A stretch of DNA of 64,000 nucleotides from Alligator mississippiensis (Eukaryota > Chordata > Crocodylia > Alligatoridae): positions 47,041,892-47,105,891 of the forward strand of contig NC_081835.1 of the NCBI RefSeq assembly GCF_030867095.1, given 5' to 3'. The notes beneath the pieces are model-generated. The model did not search any database. It saw only the letters and a program-made list of their open reading frames with translations, and was not told the origin of the DNA. Positions 26,901 to 41,900 of the stretch are shown here, in pieces. The stretch's first letter is position 1; the number at the start of each line of letters is the position of its first letter. Made by a program: the position numbers and the translations under genes.

Positions 26901-29900
26901 GATCTTCTGAAGTCATTAATTCAGCTCCTTTTACAGGCTATTTTACTGTAACCTTAGCCGATCACAAGTCAGAATTCAAAACCCCTGATCAAAGAGGGAC
27001 TCACCTGTGCGGCTCGGGGCTGTCAAAAATTGCTTGGAACTCTGAGATATTGTCCACAAAATCATCTGCAAAGCTGGAGAAATTGTTCAGGTTGCTTAAG
27101 GCCAAGATGTCGCCCCATGCTCTCTCATACAGCCATTCAGGAGATGGATTCTCTTTCATGGTTTTAATGGCACCTCCAGACAGTAGGTAACGCCATTCAT
27201 CCTGTGGACAACAGGACACATTTGCTATGAGTGTATTCAGACTTGATGCTCTTGGTTGTGACTATGTCCAACACCATGAACCCACATCAAGAAAGTCCTA
27301 TAGCAACTTCATGCTGTGGCTGTGTCCTATGTGTGTCTGCTAGATTCACAATGTGGCAAAGCTTATGGCAGGATACATTCGCCCATTCAGTCACTGGATC
27401 TGGTAATCACACCTCCTTCCCTTACAGTGCTCTGTAAATGAACTTCAGTCTTAACTCTCAGGGCAATCTCTGCTGAATGTGAGAAAGCAGATTAAATTAT
27501 CTAGAAAGCCTACATCAGGTTGGCATACAGGTGATTCATTCCTTGCTACAGTCCTTCTTTCAGACCTAGGAGAAGGGAAAGGGTGTCCAGTACTGGGTTC
27601 ACTCAGAAGCAACTCCAAAGAAGAAAAAGAAGAAAGGAAAGAAATGAAAAAGATGATGGCACTAGCCAGATGCCAAACAGGAAAGGAAACCTGGAGACTC
27701 ATAATGTTGAGCCTGACAGCTTTATATGTTCTTCTTCTCAACCCCATTCAGCTTGGGAACAAAGCTATATCTGAGAGCCATTCCCTTGGAAACACCAGGT
27801 TATTTACATGAGATGAGATATCCTGCCATCACCCACCATGCCCTTTGTGTATGCAATCAAAAGGTTTTTTGATGACAGACAAATTCAGCCACTCATTACC
27901 CTGTGTTCTCTTAGTCATTCCCTGAGCCTTTTCCTCTGCCAAATTCTGCTGAAAGGTTTATTTTGCAGGCTAAACTGAAAGGCCAAATTACCCAGGAAGG
28001 ACAACTCAAGGTTCAATTAGTCTTTTAATATGTTTGGACAACTCAGAACTTCAGCTAGTTCTTAACAGATGATCAGGATGAATATTTTTTGCCTCATGCA
28101 TGGGAACTGGATGGGAAATATAAATCATCACAACCTGATGAAAAAATATAAGTACAGACAAAGTACGGCATCTCCAGTTTCAGGAGTAGGAGCAATGTAA
28201 ATTTCATCAGCCATGGGGAATCATCCTTCAAGAGCCAGGGAAGCTGCTTACTCACCATGTTGATTTTCCCTTCATTCATCATGATCCTGACACACAACAG
28301 GAAAGCAAACATGAGCTTGTGCTTCTCAAACAGACTGCGGCACACGTTGCTGTACAGACTGAAGGTGACGTAGTTGTTTATGTTCACTATCCGCTTCTTC
28401 AGGGTGTCTGAAAATAGCCAAATGCAAACCAGCAATGCCAGGAGTAGAAAGATCTACTCTCAGTACCAATCTTTTGCACCCTATTGACTGGGAACAGGTC
28501 CCTTTTCAGCATACATGAGTGTCCTTATGTAAACTCTGTGATGAACTCTAGGCCCTCTTATGCCTTTCCCACCATGTCTTGGCTTCTGCAGCAAAGTCTG
28601 CTCTCCCTCAAGGAAGAATGGATCAAATCCTAGGCTATTTACACAGACACATGCTCAATTACTGACGAAGAACCTCAAGCTCCAGCCCATCATGAATGCA
28701 CTTGGAATATTTCTGGTAATGCAGGTGCAAAGGCTGCTGCCATGGTCACCAAATCATGTCTTTAAAAAATCTCACAATTTGCATCTGGCCCTGGAGTTTG
28801 TATTACTTGTTGGATGCTTTTCCAGGGATTGCAGCAACATGACAGTGACAAAGAGAAAAGGTTGTCTAGGCACCAGTTTCAAGGGTATGCTGTGCTGCCA
28901 GCATCTTAAATGCCCTCATTTGTGACATTTTTTGGGTCCAACTAACAGCAACACCCTGCAGTCTTTGCCTGTGACTGGCACAATGGTCCAACAGCAGTGA
29001 GAAATGCTCTCACAGAGGGGTCCCCAGCAGGCCAACAGGGTTCCTTGCATTGCAGAAAACCATGCTGATGGCTTGCCATTCATAAACACTGGATTGAAGA
29101 TGTCTGGACTCAAGGGCTTATAAAAGTTTGTTGCAGGACTAAAGCAGTCTCCCCAAAGAAGCAGCAGATGTCCTGACTGAAAAGGACATGCTCCTTATTC
29201 ATGTTCTTATTAGGTGAGAAGTTGCCTGCTCAGATGAAAGTCAGTGTGGGGTCTGATCCCAGCAAGACTGCTTAGACATGACCTTGGACAGAATGAGACC
29301 CATTCTAGAGCTTCTCAGAATAAAGAGTTGGGGCCACTTGAGATCTGGCATAAATACAACTGCATTGGCTTTGGTGAGGTGCTTGCACAACTGATCACCA
29401 GTTTTTGAGCAAGAAAGGGAAGTGATCAAGTTTTCACATGTGCAAGGTGTCTTTTCAAGGGTCCCCTGCCCATGGCTCTAACCCGCCAAAGGTACCTGCT
29501 CTCTCGGAGTTTGCGATTCCTGACAGGAAGATGTTGAGAAACCATTCAAGAGAATACTGATACATGGGGTCAACGTTGGACAGGTCCGAGACACAGAAGT
29601 AGAGGATTTGTGTGCGCACAGCAACAGGCACATACTCCAAGCGAGTGATGTCAATGTCTTTTTCTGTCTGCTCAGCTATCTTCACTTTGGCCTGCAGAAA
29701 TGTTTGGAGGCATCACAATGGGGCATTGTCTCATTTCTGTGAAGCAAGATGGGATGGGGGAAGTGACAAGTCACTGACCTGGATTTCCCCAGCTTTTAGC
29801 TTGGAAGCCTCCAGCACTTTGATGAGCTCCAAGTCATCAACAGGGTTTCCCTCAGAGGAGCTCAGCCGGTACAGGATTTGATCCTCTATCCCCTTTAGCT

Positions 29901-32900
29901 CTTGTCTCATTTTGGCATTGCTAATGATCAGCTGGTTCTTGGCTTCTTCTAAGTCAGGCCGCTCCTCAGCTACCACTTGTCCCAGCAGCTGGTCTTCCAA
30001 GCCACTGTAAGTAAAACCTTCAGCTGTCATAGCTGGGATGTTGGATCAGTGGGATCCAAGCTATGGAGTTTCTGAGCAGGTAGGGAGATCACACCCATTG
30101 GACTTGGGAAAATACAGGAAGATGCCACACTTAATGTAAAATCCAACATGGCTGCAAATAGGGAAGGACTAATGATCTTATAAGACTAGAGGAATGAAAA
30201 GGAAGAGAGGCAGGGGGAAGAGGTCTGAACACAGAGCAGCAAGGAGTACTCTCAGGACAGAACTGCTGCAGAATGAGAGAGTCAGGGAGCATGTGAAGTA
30301 TAGCAGAATATAATGATACTACACAACCTTAAATTGACACCTTTTTTCTGGAGCCACATGATACAATTCTCTGTGGTAGTGCCATGCCCTTATCACTGAG
30401 TCTGAATACTCACTGCTTTCCTGTTTGCTACAGCAATGCAATAGAGAGGAGAAACTGAGGCACAGAAGGACTAATTTGCCCAAGCTCAGATAGGGAGTCT
30501 GTTTAGACAAGGGATCTGAAGTCAGGGATCCGAAGTGTCCTGACCCCATGAAAACACCCTTGCTTCCTACATGCTGGCTTTGATTTCTAAAGCTAAGGAA
30601 AAGAACTCTTCTTCCCCCTCTTCATCCCCTAGAACAGAGGGCAAGAGACCAAATGTCATAACAGTTAAATAGCTACAGGCACAAGTGGGTGACCGGTTAC
30701 CTGGGAGAGAGGGTGAAGTTAATCAGTGTGAGTTTGGTGGATATCTCTGGTGTATAGTGGGGATTGGGCAGGTTGGTGGTGATGTACATCTTGAAGTCAT
30801 CATGGTATGGAATAACTGCGTCACCCAACTTCAGCACTGTGCTGCCTTGCTGTTTATAAGTCTGCACAAGAGAGGAACAAGTATGACACAAGCAGAGACT
30901 CTTTCAATAAGGATGTGAGTTGGGAGAACCCACCTAAGATGCAGCCTCACTGTTCCTCTGCCATCATTGCCAGGGCAGGAGGGCAGCTAGCTAGACAGTT
31001 CCAGTCACCTTGGAGGTCTGGGGACCCAGCTGCCATTATTTCACCTGAGCATCCCAAATGCCATGAATCCAAACTCCCAATCTAAACATGCAAGTTCCTC
31101 ATAAAGGAAGGAAAAGTGACACCTCCAGTCTACCCTAGTTCCTGGCTTGCCAGGACTTCCCTAACCAACAGAAGGGAAGGAACCTGTTTCAGCAAGACTG
31201 GTTCAAGAGCCGGATCCAGCTCCTCCCCTACGTTCTCCAGCAGGAATGGCTTCCCGAAGCGAATGGAGTTCTCTAGGCTGCGCAGGAAGTCTCGATCACT
31301 CAGCTTGGCCACCTCCAGGCTATTCTCCTTTTCCTTGGGGAAAACAAGGCGAGTGGGAGTCCAGCATGTGTGTATGACCAAAGCGGGAAAGCAAAACTTT
31401 GTGTACACACTGTAACCTTTGCTAATGCACCACTAAAACTGCAAATAGATGTAAAAGGAATTAAAAGAGACGTTTCTGTGTTACATCATTTGTGTGGCAC
31501 TAACTGAACATAATATATGCAACTCAGCAAATGCCTAGGACATGCCTCATGGCCAAAGTAACATAAGAATGTTTTGCTCACATCTGTAGCTGCAACCCTC
31601 ACACTTCATTTTGCAAGGGCCTAATCCTTCCCCCTTTCAGTGCTAAGGGCCCTGCTACTTGGGGCTGCTAGGAATGGAGAACTGAACTGACAGTGCTGCC
31701 ATGTTCCATCCCACTGATTAGCTCACAAAAGGAGCAGCAAGTACTGAAGGCCTTTCCCTCTGCATAGACATCAACTGAAGAAGGAAGAAAATGGGGGGAG
31801 TGGAAAGAACTGTTCTGCATCTCCCGACACTGAACGTAGATCGGAGTAGCCTCTTTTGTATCAAACAACTTGGCTCCCCAATGGTCAAAAATAGAATTTT
31901 GGTAAGAATCCTTACCAAATTCTTGATCCACTTGTTGGCTTGTCCTTGGGGGTCTATGAAATGAGTCCAGCGCTGTGAAAACTGTGTTATTACTCCATTC
32001 TCCACAGACAGGGTGTCATTGGGCAAACCAGCAATCTGAGTGCAGATGAAAAAGCATCATGGCAGGTATCTAACAGCAGCAGCATAACTCATCTCTAGCT
32101 GTCCCTACTAGTGCCAGGGATGTTCCTGTGCTTTTAGAAGCTGTACAGATGGTCCTTTTTGGGATTTCTTCCATGGTCCCTCCTGAACTACCTAAGCTAT
32201 TTCAAGCTCCTCTTAGCCTCCTGGCCTCATCTTCAGCCTTGTCTTCAGGTTTCAATGACTAGAAGCTGGGAATGGGCTGACATTACCTAATCCCTCAGCC
32301 TGCATTACTGCATTTGCCTACCACATACCTGCCAGGATCGGATTTTTACAGGGTCTCCAAGAGTTCCTATAAGGTTGGGTTCCTTGGTGTGTGGAACACC
32401 ATGTTCCTCCATTTTCTGTATCCAGTCCTCATACAGTGCTGTGCGGTATTGTCCCTGTCAGGAAGAGATTAACTGTTATCTGCAAATTATACATGGCCGT
32501 GTGTTGCTTTAAAATTAAGATCCTTTTCCTGTTTATAGTTAAATCAGGTTCCATAACTTACCATCACCTCTTAATGTAGCAAAGGGAGGTGGTCTAAGGT
32601 GAAACCTGGAGCTCATTTGTCAGGTTGCACTCCTGCTCCTTCACAGGTTTCCAAAGAAGCCAGGCTTTCAGCATGACAAACACAGAGTGCAGGCTTTTAG
32701 GAGCCTGGGAGGCAGTTGGAATACTGCCAAAACTGGTTGTTAGTGATGAGCTTGGCAGTTCTTGGATGCTAGACTAAACTGTGCAGTAGCACAGTGCAGC
32801 CCCATTAGCTTCACTATAACCGTTTCACCATCACTAAGAGCCAGACTTGGCTCAGTTATGTTTTCTGCTTGGGATATTTGATAAAGAAAAGGCTGGGTTA

Positions 32901-35900
32901 TAGGCCCTTAGGCTAAGAGAGATGTAAAGCTGACCTTGGCTCCTTCAGGGAAGGAGTTTCTGTTATCTGCTTACTGTGAAAGGACCCAGGTATGCCACGA
33001 AGCCAGCCGAAACCAGCACATCTCCTGCAACGTTGTTGATCATATAATCCAGGTTCTGGACTGTGTCCTGCCAGCGCACCCTCTCATCTGCTAGCCCGTT
33101 AATTAACTGAAAAGGCCAGACACAACATGTTATCATCCAACTTTCTCCTAGTACAACCTTGTTCCGCTGAACAACACACCTCTAAGGAGTGCTTTACTGG
33201 AACAGTGGTCAGGACCTTGCTACATGCCCCCCTCAGTGCCAGAGCTCCTGGAACAACTTTAAATTGTGTCCAGCTGCCCTGGCAGTATTATTAGAGCACA
33301 ATGATGCTCCAGTTCTGTCCCTAGCCTACCTCTGAGGCACACACAAGGCAGTGGCTGGAAAAGGAGGTGATCAAAGGCTGCCTAGCCAAAACAATCCCCA
33401 TTTTTTAAACTCATTTCCTGACCCCTTTGTGTACCAAGTGGGGCCAGGAGCTGTCTCAATGGCTCTGTTCTGTTGTTTATTGTGAGTGTGGGGGAAATGC
33501 TAAAGGAAGCAGTACATAGAAGCAAGACTTTTACCAACAGGCCTTTGTGCCAAAGCACCAGGTTGTCAGATTATCTGAAAAGAATACGCTACAAGCTGAC
33601 AGAGTTAGAACTAGGACAGGGCTCCCTCACTGACCTTGTCAGCCCGGCTCAGTCTCTGCTCACACTGCTCACACTTCATCTCCAGCTCCTCTTTCTTAGC
33701 AATGTAGCTCCTATATTTGGCCTGCATCATGGCAATGCCATCCTCTACGTCTCTCAGACGCTCTTTGGCTTCATCGAGGATCTTCTGAGTAACCTGGAGG
33801 TCCTCTTCTGCCTCCCGCAAGGCTTGCTGTGAAAAACACATAGGATTTTCAAATGTTAGCACCAAACAGGAGGGCTGAGGCCTGAAGCATACTCAGGTGG
33901 GCCTCCTTATTCCAAAGGCTGAAGTTGTCAGCTCTCCATCCAAACATCATTAAAAGGTCTAAAAACACTAGCTGAAAATTTTCTAACTTCATTGGTATTG
34001 CATGCAACAAAAGACAACTACTGTAGGGGCTGAAATACTTCGTAATCTAGTACAGAAAGGCAAAACAAAAACTGACGGCTGGAAAGTGAAGCCAGGCAAA
34101 TGCAAATGAGGAGAGTGAAAAACCAGCGGAACAAGCTACCAAGGAAAAGAGTGGACTGGATGCCAGTCTGGAAGATATAATGTTGTCAAACACACGGAGT
34201 GAGACCCATTGCAGGTATAAAAGTGCAATTTAATGGTCTATACTTTGGGTGCTCAAACCCTGGCCCATAGGCCAGGTTCAGCCCCCAGTGCCATGTCATC
34301 CAGACCACAGGATGTGGGGATTTGGGGTGAGTCCCATGGGCTATGGCCCTGCAAGCTATATTAGGTATGCAGGGCTGCATGGGGCACAACCCCTGTGTGC
34401 AGGGACAAGGAGGGGCCAGATTGCCTTCTATGACAAGATGACTGGTTCTATGGATGCAGGAAGAGCAGTGGACATGATATACTTTGCCTAATGATATGGT
34501 CTCCCATAAAATTCTTGCAAGCAAGCCAAGGAAGTACAGGTTGAATTAATGCACTGTAAAGTGGATAGAAAACCGGCTGGATCATTGGGCTCAAAAGGTA
34601 GTAGTCAATGGCTTTATGTCTAGTTGGCAGCCAGTATCAAGTGGAGTGCCCCAGGGCTCAGTCCTGGGGCTGGTTTTGTTCAATGTCTTCATCAATGACC
34701 TGGAAGATGGGATGGAGTACAAACCTCAGCAAGTTTGCATATGACACCAACCTGAGGAGAGTAGTAGACATGTTGGAGGGTAGGGTTAGGATTCAGAGAG
34801 ACCTTGACAAATTGGAGGACTGGACCAAAAGAAATATCATGAGGTTCAACAAGGACAAGTGCAAAGTCCTGCACTTAGGATGAAACAATCCATGCACAGA
34901 TACAGGCTGGGGACCTACTGACTACGCAGCAGAAAAGGACCTGGGGGTTACAGTAGACAATAAGATTAATATGACTCAACAGTGTGCCCTTGTTGCAAAG
35001 AAGGCTAACAGCATACTGGGCTGCATTAGTAGGAACACTGCCAGCAGATCAAGGAAAGTCGTTATTCCCCTCTATTCAGCACTGGTGAGACCACATCTGG
35101 AGTATTGTGTCCAGTTTTGGGCCCCCCACTACAGAAAGGATGTAGACAAATTGGAGAGTCCAGCTGAGGGCTATGAAAAATGGTTCGGGGACTACAGCAC
35201 CTGACTTAAGAGAAGAGGCTGAGGAAACTGGACTTATTTAGTTTGGAGAAGAGAAGACTGAGGGGGGGATTTAATAGAAGCCTTCAACTACCTAAAGGGT
35301 GGTTCCAAAGAGGAAGGAGCTAGACTGTTTTTAGTGGTGGCAGATGGCAGAACAAAGAGCAATGGTCTCAAGCTACAGCAACGGAAGTTTAAGTTAGCTA
35401 TTAGGAAAAATTCTGTCGTGAGGAGGGCAATAAGCACTGGAACAGGTTACCTAGACAGGTTGTGGAGTTTCTATCCTTGGACGTTTTTAAGACCCAGCTA
35501 GACAAAGCCTTGGCTGGGATGATCTAGTTTAGGATGGTTCTAACTTGAGCAGCGGGTTAGATTAGATGGCCTCCTGAGGTCCCTTCCAATCCTAATTTTT
35601 TATGCTTCTATAATCCTGGTACATGCGGGTGTCATAGTATCCCCAGAGCCCAATCCTGGCATGCAAGGGCAGTGTGGGGCCCTATCTGGCCTTCACACTG
35701 GCCCCATGCCATTCACCTGTCTTGTAGGGACAAAACTGAGCATCACTGTTCTATAATATAGAGGGGGTCAGACTAGATGAATGAATCGTTCCTTCGATCC
35801 TTAAACTCTATGACAGTATTTGACCTCTATGTTGTCACCACAGGCCTGGGCTCACCCAATGCTTAGGTTTGGGTTTGTTTTAAGGGCAAGTGGTTGCCTA

Positions 35901-38900
35901 TCCTACTGAGAATTTAGGGGTGGCAACAACCCCCAAATTTGAAAAACGAAACATGTCATTCATCAGAAATGGTTGTTCTTTAAAAATAATAATAAAAAAA
36001 TGTCAATGTTACAGAACTTTCTTTATTCCACTTCAACTGATTCTACTCGCTGCAACTGCTGCAAGTAGTTTAACTAGAGAGATTTAGTGTCAGCTTGAAA
36101 TAGTGTTCAAGCCTGGAAAAAACATATCAACTATCCTGCAAAATGTCCAAAAAAGGCAGATCAATATAAACAGCATGTGGATAGACTTAGAAATAAGTCT
36201 GAAGTCAGACTGTCCAATTCATAAAAAAGTAGTATCAAATTCTTTGACAGAACACGAAAAAACTGATTTGGTAAAGCTTTTGATTTGATCAGGCTGCATG
36301 GACTAGAAAACAATCTCCAACAAGGTACATCAGACAAGCTCTATATTGCTCAAACTGTTGATATTTGTGGAGTTCCTTGGGAAATATGACCTTGTGATGA
36401 AAGATAATCTCTGATGAATTGCATCAAAGGAAATTCATGACAATTATCTGGGTGGATGTATTCAAAACAAAATTATTCAACTCCTTTGGAATAACAACAG
36501 GAAAGAGATTATTTCTATTTTGAAAGCTGAAAGTATTATTCTATTATACTTGACTGCACCCAAGACAAACTAGATGAAATGATTGTTAGATTTGTTTCTG
36601 CAGAAGAAAGCAACAAAGGCGAGAGGAGGGAAATGTTGTGATCAAAGAACATTTTGTTGGAGTTTTGAATAGGACCAATTCTTCTGGCACTGCAAGACAG
36701 CAGCTCTCTTTGAACAGTTATAAGAAATGGGAATTTCACTCAGTGATTTGAGAAGTCAAAGTAATAACAAGGGAGGAAAAGGGAAGGTGAAGGCTGGAAT
36801 TCAGAAGAAAACTGGGGAATCTGACCAGAAGAGTAGCTTTTGTCCCTTGCAAACACACATTCTTTGACTCTTGTACTGAATGATACTGTAAATTATTGCA
36901 CTTGAAACTGTGGTATTGTTTGATGCAGTTCACAGTATTTTTCCATTTTTGCAGTCTCACTGCAAGAGAGAGGTAATGTGCCAACACACAACCAGCCTGT
37001 TTCCAAAACCCTCAAGTGAAATGTGATGGGATCTACTTCCGTTGGCACCAAATTTCAGAAGTCTATGTCACTTTAGTTTTACATATCAATGCTTCAAAAC
37101 TTAAGGGATTTGAAGGAATAAAAACTCAAAGCAATGCTAAATTGCTGACTCATGAAATCTGTAACCACACATTGTGCAGTGTGTTGTTCTGTCATGATAC
37201 AGATTATAAAGTCAACATTGCATGCATATCAGCCTCTGGCTTTACTATTCATTCCATCCAGGAAGAGCACACACCAACTGCAGATGCTTCCTCAGCCAAA
37301 TGAAGGGTACTGTACCCGAAAGCTTGCAAAGAAGAACATTTCCAACTATTTAAGTTGGTCTAATAAAAGGTATCATATTTACCCAAAGAACCTTGTCTGC
37401 TACACTGCAAATAAAACACTCCAAGTGGATATTGAACAAACTGTGCATCAGCTAAAAGCCTCAAAGGATTCCCTTATAAACTGTCCTTGTGTTAAGGGAC
37501 ACACACATGTCCTTATTAACAAGGAGGAACTTGAAGTGAGTTTCCGCACAGGAAAGAGAACTTAGAACAGAAATCAAAGACAGAATGTTTGATTATAAGT
37601 CCAGGGATGAATTGATAACTAATCCAGAGAAGAGCTATAAAATAAAAAAATGTCTATTATACTTAGAAGTTTAGCATTTTTACAGTTACACCATCACTAA
37701 GAAAGATATTTTGCAACCTGAGGAGAACCATAAGCTGTCTGTTGTTACTTCTTTTTTTTATGATGACTCAAATACACCCTGCAAGGAATTATAACATCAT
37801 TGTACTGTTTTATGCAAAGCATTAAAAGATGGGCAACATGGTGAAGAGAGATCTTCTGACACACATGTACTGAATCTCTGCAATGAAATTCAACCCCCTG
37901 CCCAGAGACTGGATCCTGGAATAGGCTCAAAAGCTAGGTTAAAATTTCTGTGCAAAAATAAACTTTGGCCTTCCCTTCCAAACGTATCTACCACCCTCAG
38001 GATTCTGCCTATGTTTCTTATGAGAGAAGAATGCATTTTTTCAAGGTGCTTTTGCATTGTACAATGACTTCGTCTTGGTTGATGGGTCCTGTTTCAATTT
38101 CAGTTGAAAAACATCCATTAGCTCACATATATTAAAGCTAGAAAAATGAAGTTCAAAGATGCTAGCTGCTAGGCCCAAGGCTTTGTGAAAAAAAGGCTTT
38201 GAAGGACTGGCTGTGTGTTTCATTTTCACATTCTTCACTTAGTTCCATGCTTGCATTGCAAATTATCAAGTGATGAATCTAATTCTCTTAGCAATTTACT
38301 GGGGTGTTAGGTAGCTAATGGAGAAGGGAAGCAAAAAGTACTTCTGCCTGCCCTAAAAATTAAGCTGTAGCTGGTACAGATATATATTACTTGGGTGCTT
38401 AAATGTTCAGAGCCTAACTTTATATTTAGGCACCTAAAGAAAAGGCCTGATATTCAAAAATGTTGAGCACCTGGAGCTCTAACTAAAGAAAGGGCATGGG
38501 GGCACTCAGCATATTTCAGGTCTAGATCTAGTTTGATTAATTCATTTGCTTCTAGGACCCTGCTGTCAGTGGCAATCACAGACTCAAAGAATTAATCACA
38601 AAGTTGACTCATTTATATGGTTTACCCTTTTCTCCTTAAAATCATGACTCCACAGAAGGAAAAAAAACCCAAAAGTGGATAAGGATGAGGTGAGATGAAT
38701 CCTTTGGGTAACTCTAACTAGGAAATGAAGTGCCTGAAGAACATCACACTTTCCAAGTGAAATAAGGTACTTGAAAATAGATAACATTTCATATGGAGTA
38801 CAGTAATAACTAACAAGTCCCTTTCCACAGAATTTTCCATGTTTAGACATCAGCTAATTGCTCCTCTCAGAACACCTCTGGGTAGGTCAGTGTTACCTCC

Positions 38901-41900
38901 ACTTCACGTATGGAGAAACTGAAGCAAAGGTATTTAAGTGTCCAAGCCTGACTGCCATCTCAGCTGAAACCCCAAGCTCTTGCTTGCGTCTAAAGTAACC
39001 TATGCTACATTTTACCTTCAATTAGTAAATGCCAACAACAGAGCCCAGTTTAGTTACCTTACCAGCATTACTCCTTAACCACTCCCAGGAGCATGAGAGC
39101 AAGAAGTGACTTCAAAAGAACGCATGGCTATTTCTGCCCATTCATAAAACACTCAACCACAAGAAGTAATAGTCTAATTTGAATGCTTACTGAAACCCTG
39201 GGACAAAAAACAACAGCATTCTAATATTATAAAAGCTTTAGTCTGTCTGTCTGTAACACTTTATTCGGACTGACAGAGACACATGGCAGAACAATGCCAT
39301 GACAGTGGGGACTAAGGGGCCAGAGCAGGGTGGGGGAGCCAGGTCAGCAGAGCTAACATGCCCCCCCCCCAGCCCTGCACCTTAGAGGCAGAGGGGGACA
39401 ACAGGGACTGGAGCACTGCCATGACGGGGGGCAGGGGGCAAAGCCAGTGGCGCTGGCCTCTCTCCCCCTGCCCAGCCGCTTCTTGGAGGCAGCAGGGACG
39501 CGGGGTGCTGGTTGTGCAGCGCTGGCCTCACCCTACCCCACATGGAGGAGCACCGCCATAACAGTGAGGACTGGGGTTGGAGCTGGGAAAACTTGTTCTC
39601 TTCTTTTCTAAACAGTTTCTGGTCTTCCCCTTGTGCCTGGTAATTCTCAGTACATACCTCCCTTAATGGGCTGTAAGTTCCCACTCCCTCACTGGTGCAC
39701 TAGTCACCAAGCATCTCAGTGTGTCATAAGCAGCGCTATAGCTCTTACCCGCTTTGGTTCCACTGCCTTGGCCACAAAATGGTATTTGTGCATGGCACGC
39801 ACCCACTGGCAGATGGATGTGCAAGCTTTGGACACTTTGGCTATAGCTGCTGGTTGAAATTCCTCGCTGTCAATATATGGCTGGATGGCTTTAATCACAG
39901 CATCTGCAATGTTGTCCTGGAAGAAGTGATCAAAATCAAGGTCAAAAGACTAGTACAATTGGAAAGACTAGTTTCCATAGCCAAGAGCATACAAGTGAGT
40001 GCCACAGCTAGCTTCATGTACAGCTTCATGTCCAGCCTTTAGCTAACCAGGTCAAATGAGGATACTCTTCAGAACAAGTTCAGAGCAAAAGTTTTAACTC
40101 ACACCTCTGAAGATGCCTCAGTCACTCTGCCTTGGAAGAAGTAATGGGGAGGAAACAAGAGATGAAGAATGCAAGGCTGAGACAATGAAGGGTTCAGCTC
40201 TGAGATGGTACAAATTCCTGTGGGGATGGAGAGAGCAAAGGGGTGAGAGCACTAGAGATGGTGGGACAGAAGGAGATTGCTGAATGACAGAGGATGTGCT
40301 GTAGGCTCAGCAGTGGGATAGTGCAAGACCCTGCAATTCTGTTGGGAGAGATGACAACAGAGGCTGTTGAACTGAAACGTGAACTCTGTGTCTGTTTGCC
40401 TTCCCTCAGAATGGCTTTGTGGGTGCAGAAATAAAATTTTAGAGTTAAGTGGGGTTTTACTGAACAGGAAAATCTGATTAAAGTAATTGTATCTCTCTGC
40501 TCTTGTGTTTATACTAGCCCTGGCAACAAGGCCTATAAAGGCTATGCTTGCTACCAAATGTCAGCAAATTCAAAGAGGACTAAGCATTTCCCCTAACTTC
40601 AGATATGTTATCATTGACTTCCTTCAACCTCTAAACCCCCTTCCCTGCCAGACCCAGTAAATGATCAAGGCATCCTCTCCTAGTGAATAGGCTTCTGTCA
40701 CTGCTGCTGACTGGACCAGCTCACACAAGACCCATCTGTAGTGAACAGATAGCCACACTCCTGCTAAGCCCCCAAAAAAGCTATAAGATTTCACCTACAA
40801 CAGTTATGGTGGAAGGAATACAAGGCTGTTTGAGTCTGGCTTTTTCATGCATGTAGCCCTGCTTCTACAGTGCCAAGGATCTGGGCTGGCCAGACACATT
40901 TCCATGTTGCTGGTATTTAACAGTAATATGAAATAAATTACTGCAGTGCAGAGAAAGCAGGGCTTCTAGCTCACCTGCTAGTGCATGAACACTTGCTAAA
41001 ACTGTGCAGTCAAGCTTGCTCCAGCCCTGCGTTTGATCTCTAGCAATTTATCGTTGCCCAAAGCAATCAAACTCACCTCAACAATTTAAGAACCAACAAT
41101 GCCCATATACCTTGATACTGTCTTTGCTCTCTTTACAGTGTGAAGCCAAGTTGAAGTTTAGCTCCAAATATTAGTATCAGAAACACTATCATCATAGGAT
41201 CACTATTATCATCCATATATGACATCACTGCCACTTACATTTCATTTTTCCCTCCTGGAGCACACAAAAGAGGCCAGATCTCTGGGCTTCACACTGATGC
41301 ACCATCATCCTCTTTACTTCTGCCACTGCTTACCTTGTCATATTTGAAGAGGCTTTCCAGGAATTTCCCCGGGTCCTGAAGAAGGCCTTTGCCTGGCTCC
41401 CAGTAGTCATCAACCTTGGAGCCTGGCTTATCACCTGCCACTTTCTTGGGCTTGATTCCTTTCATAATACAGACGGCTTCAATCACCATCTTTACACCAA
41501 CAGGAGGACGCTGCATTGCTCGAACCTTAAAAATATACAAGTGAATGTAAGAGGCAGAATAATCACCTTGGCCTTATCCCTGCTCTCCACACAGCATACT
41601 GGCAACTATGGCAGGCCAAAGGACAGTGTTGATGCAATACAGAGGCTGAACTAACTGAACAGAAGTTCTCAACTAGGGTGCTATGATGTAGATACTGCCA
41701 CCCCTGCCACTGCAGCCAAGTAAAACTGCCCCACATGCATGGCTACTGCTTTAGGGGTCTCTGATCAGCTTAAGGCAGGGAAGCTCAACTCTCAGCCTGT
41801 AGGCCAGATCCAGCCCCTGGCTTGTGGGGCTTCTCATGGGCCCCTGGAGAGCCCTATGGGCTGCAGCCTCATGCACTAGATTGGGCAAGCAAAGCAGCTG

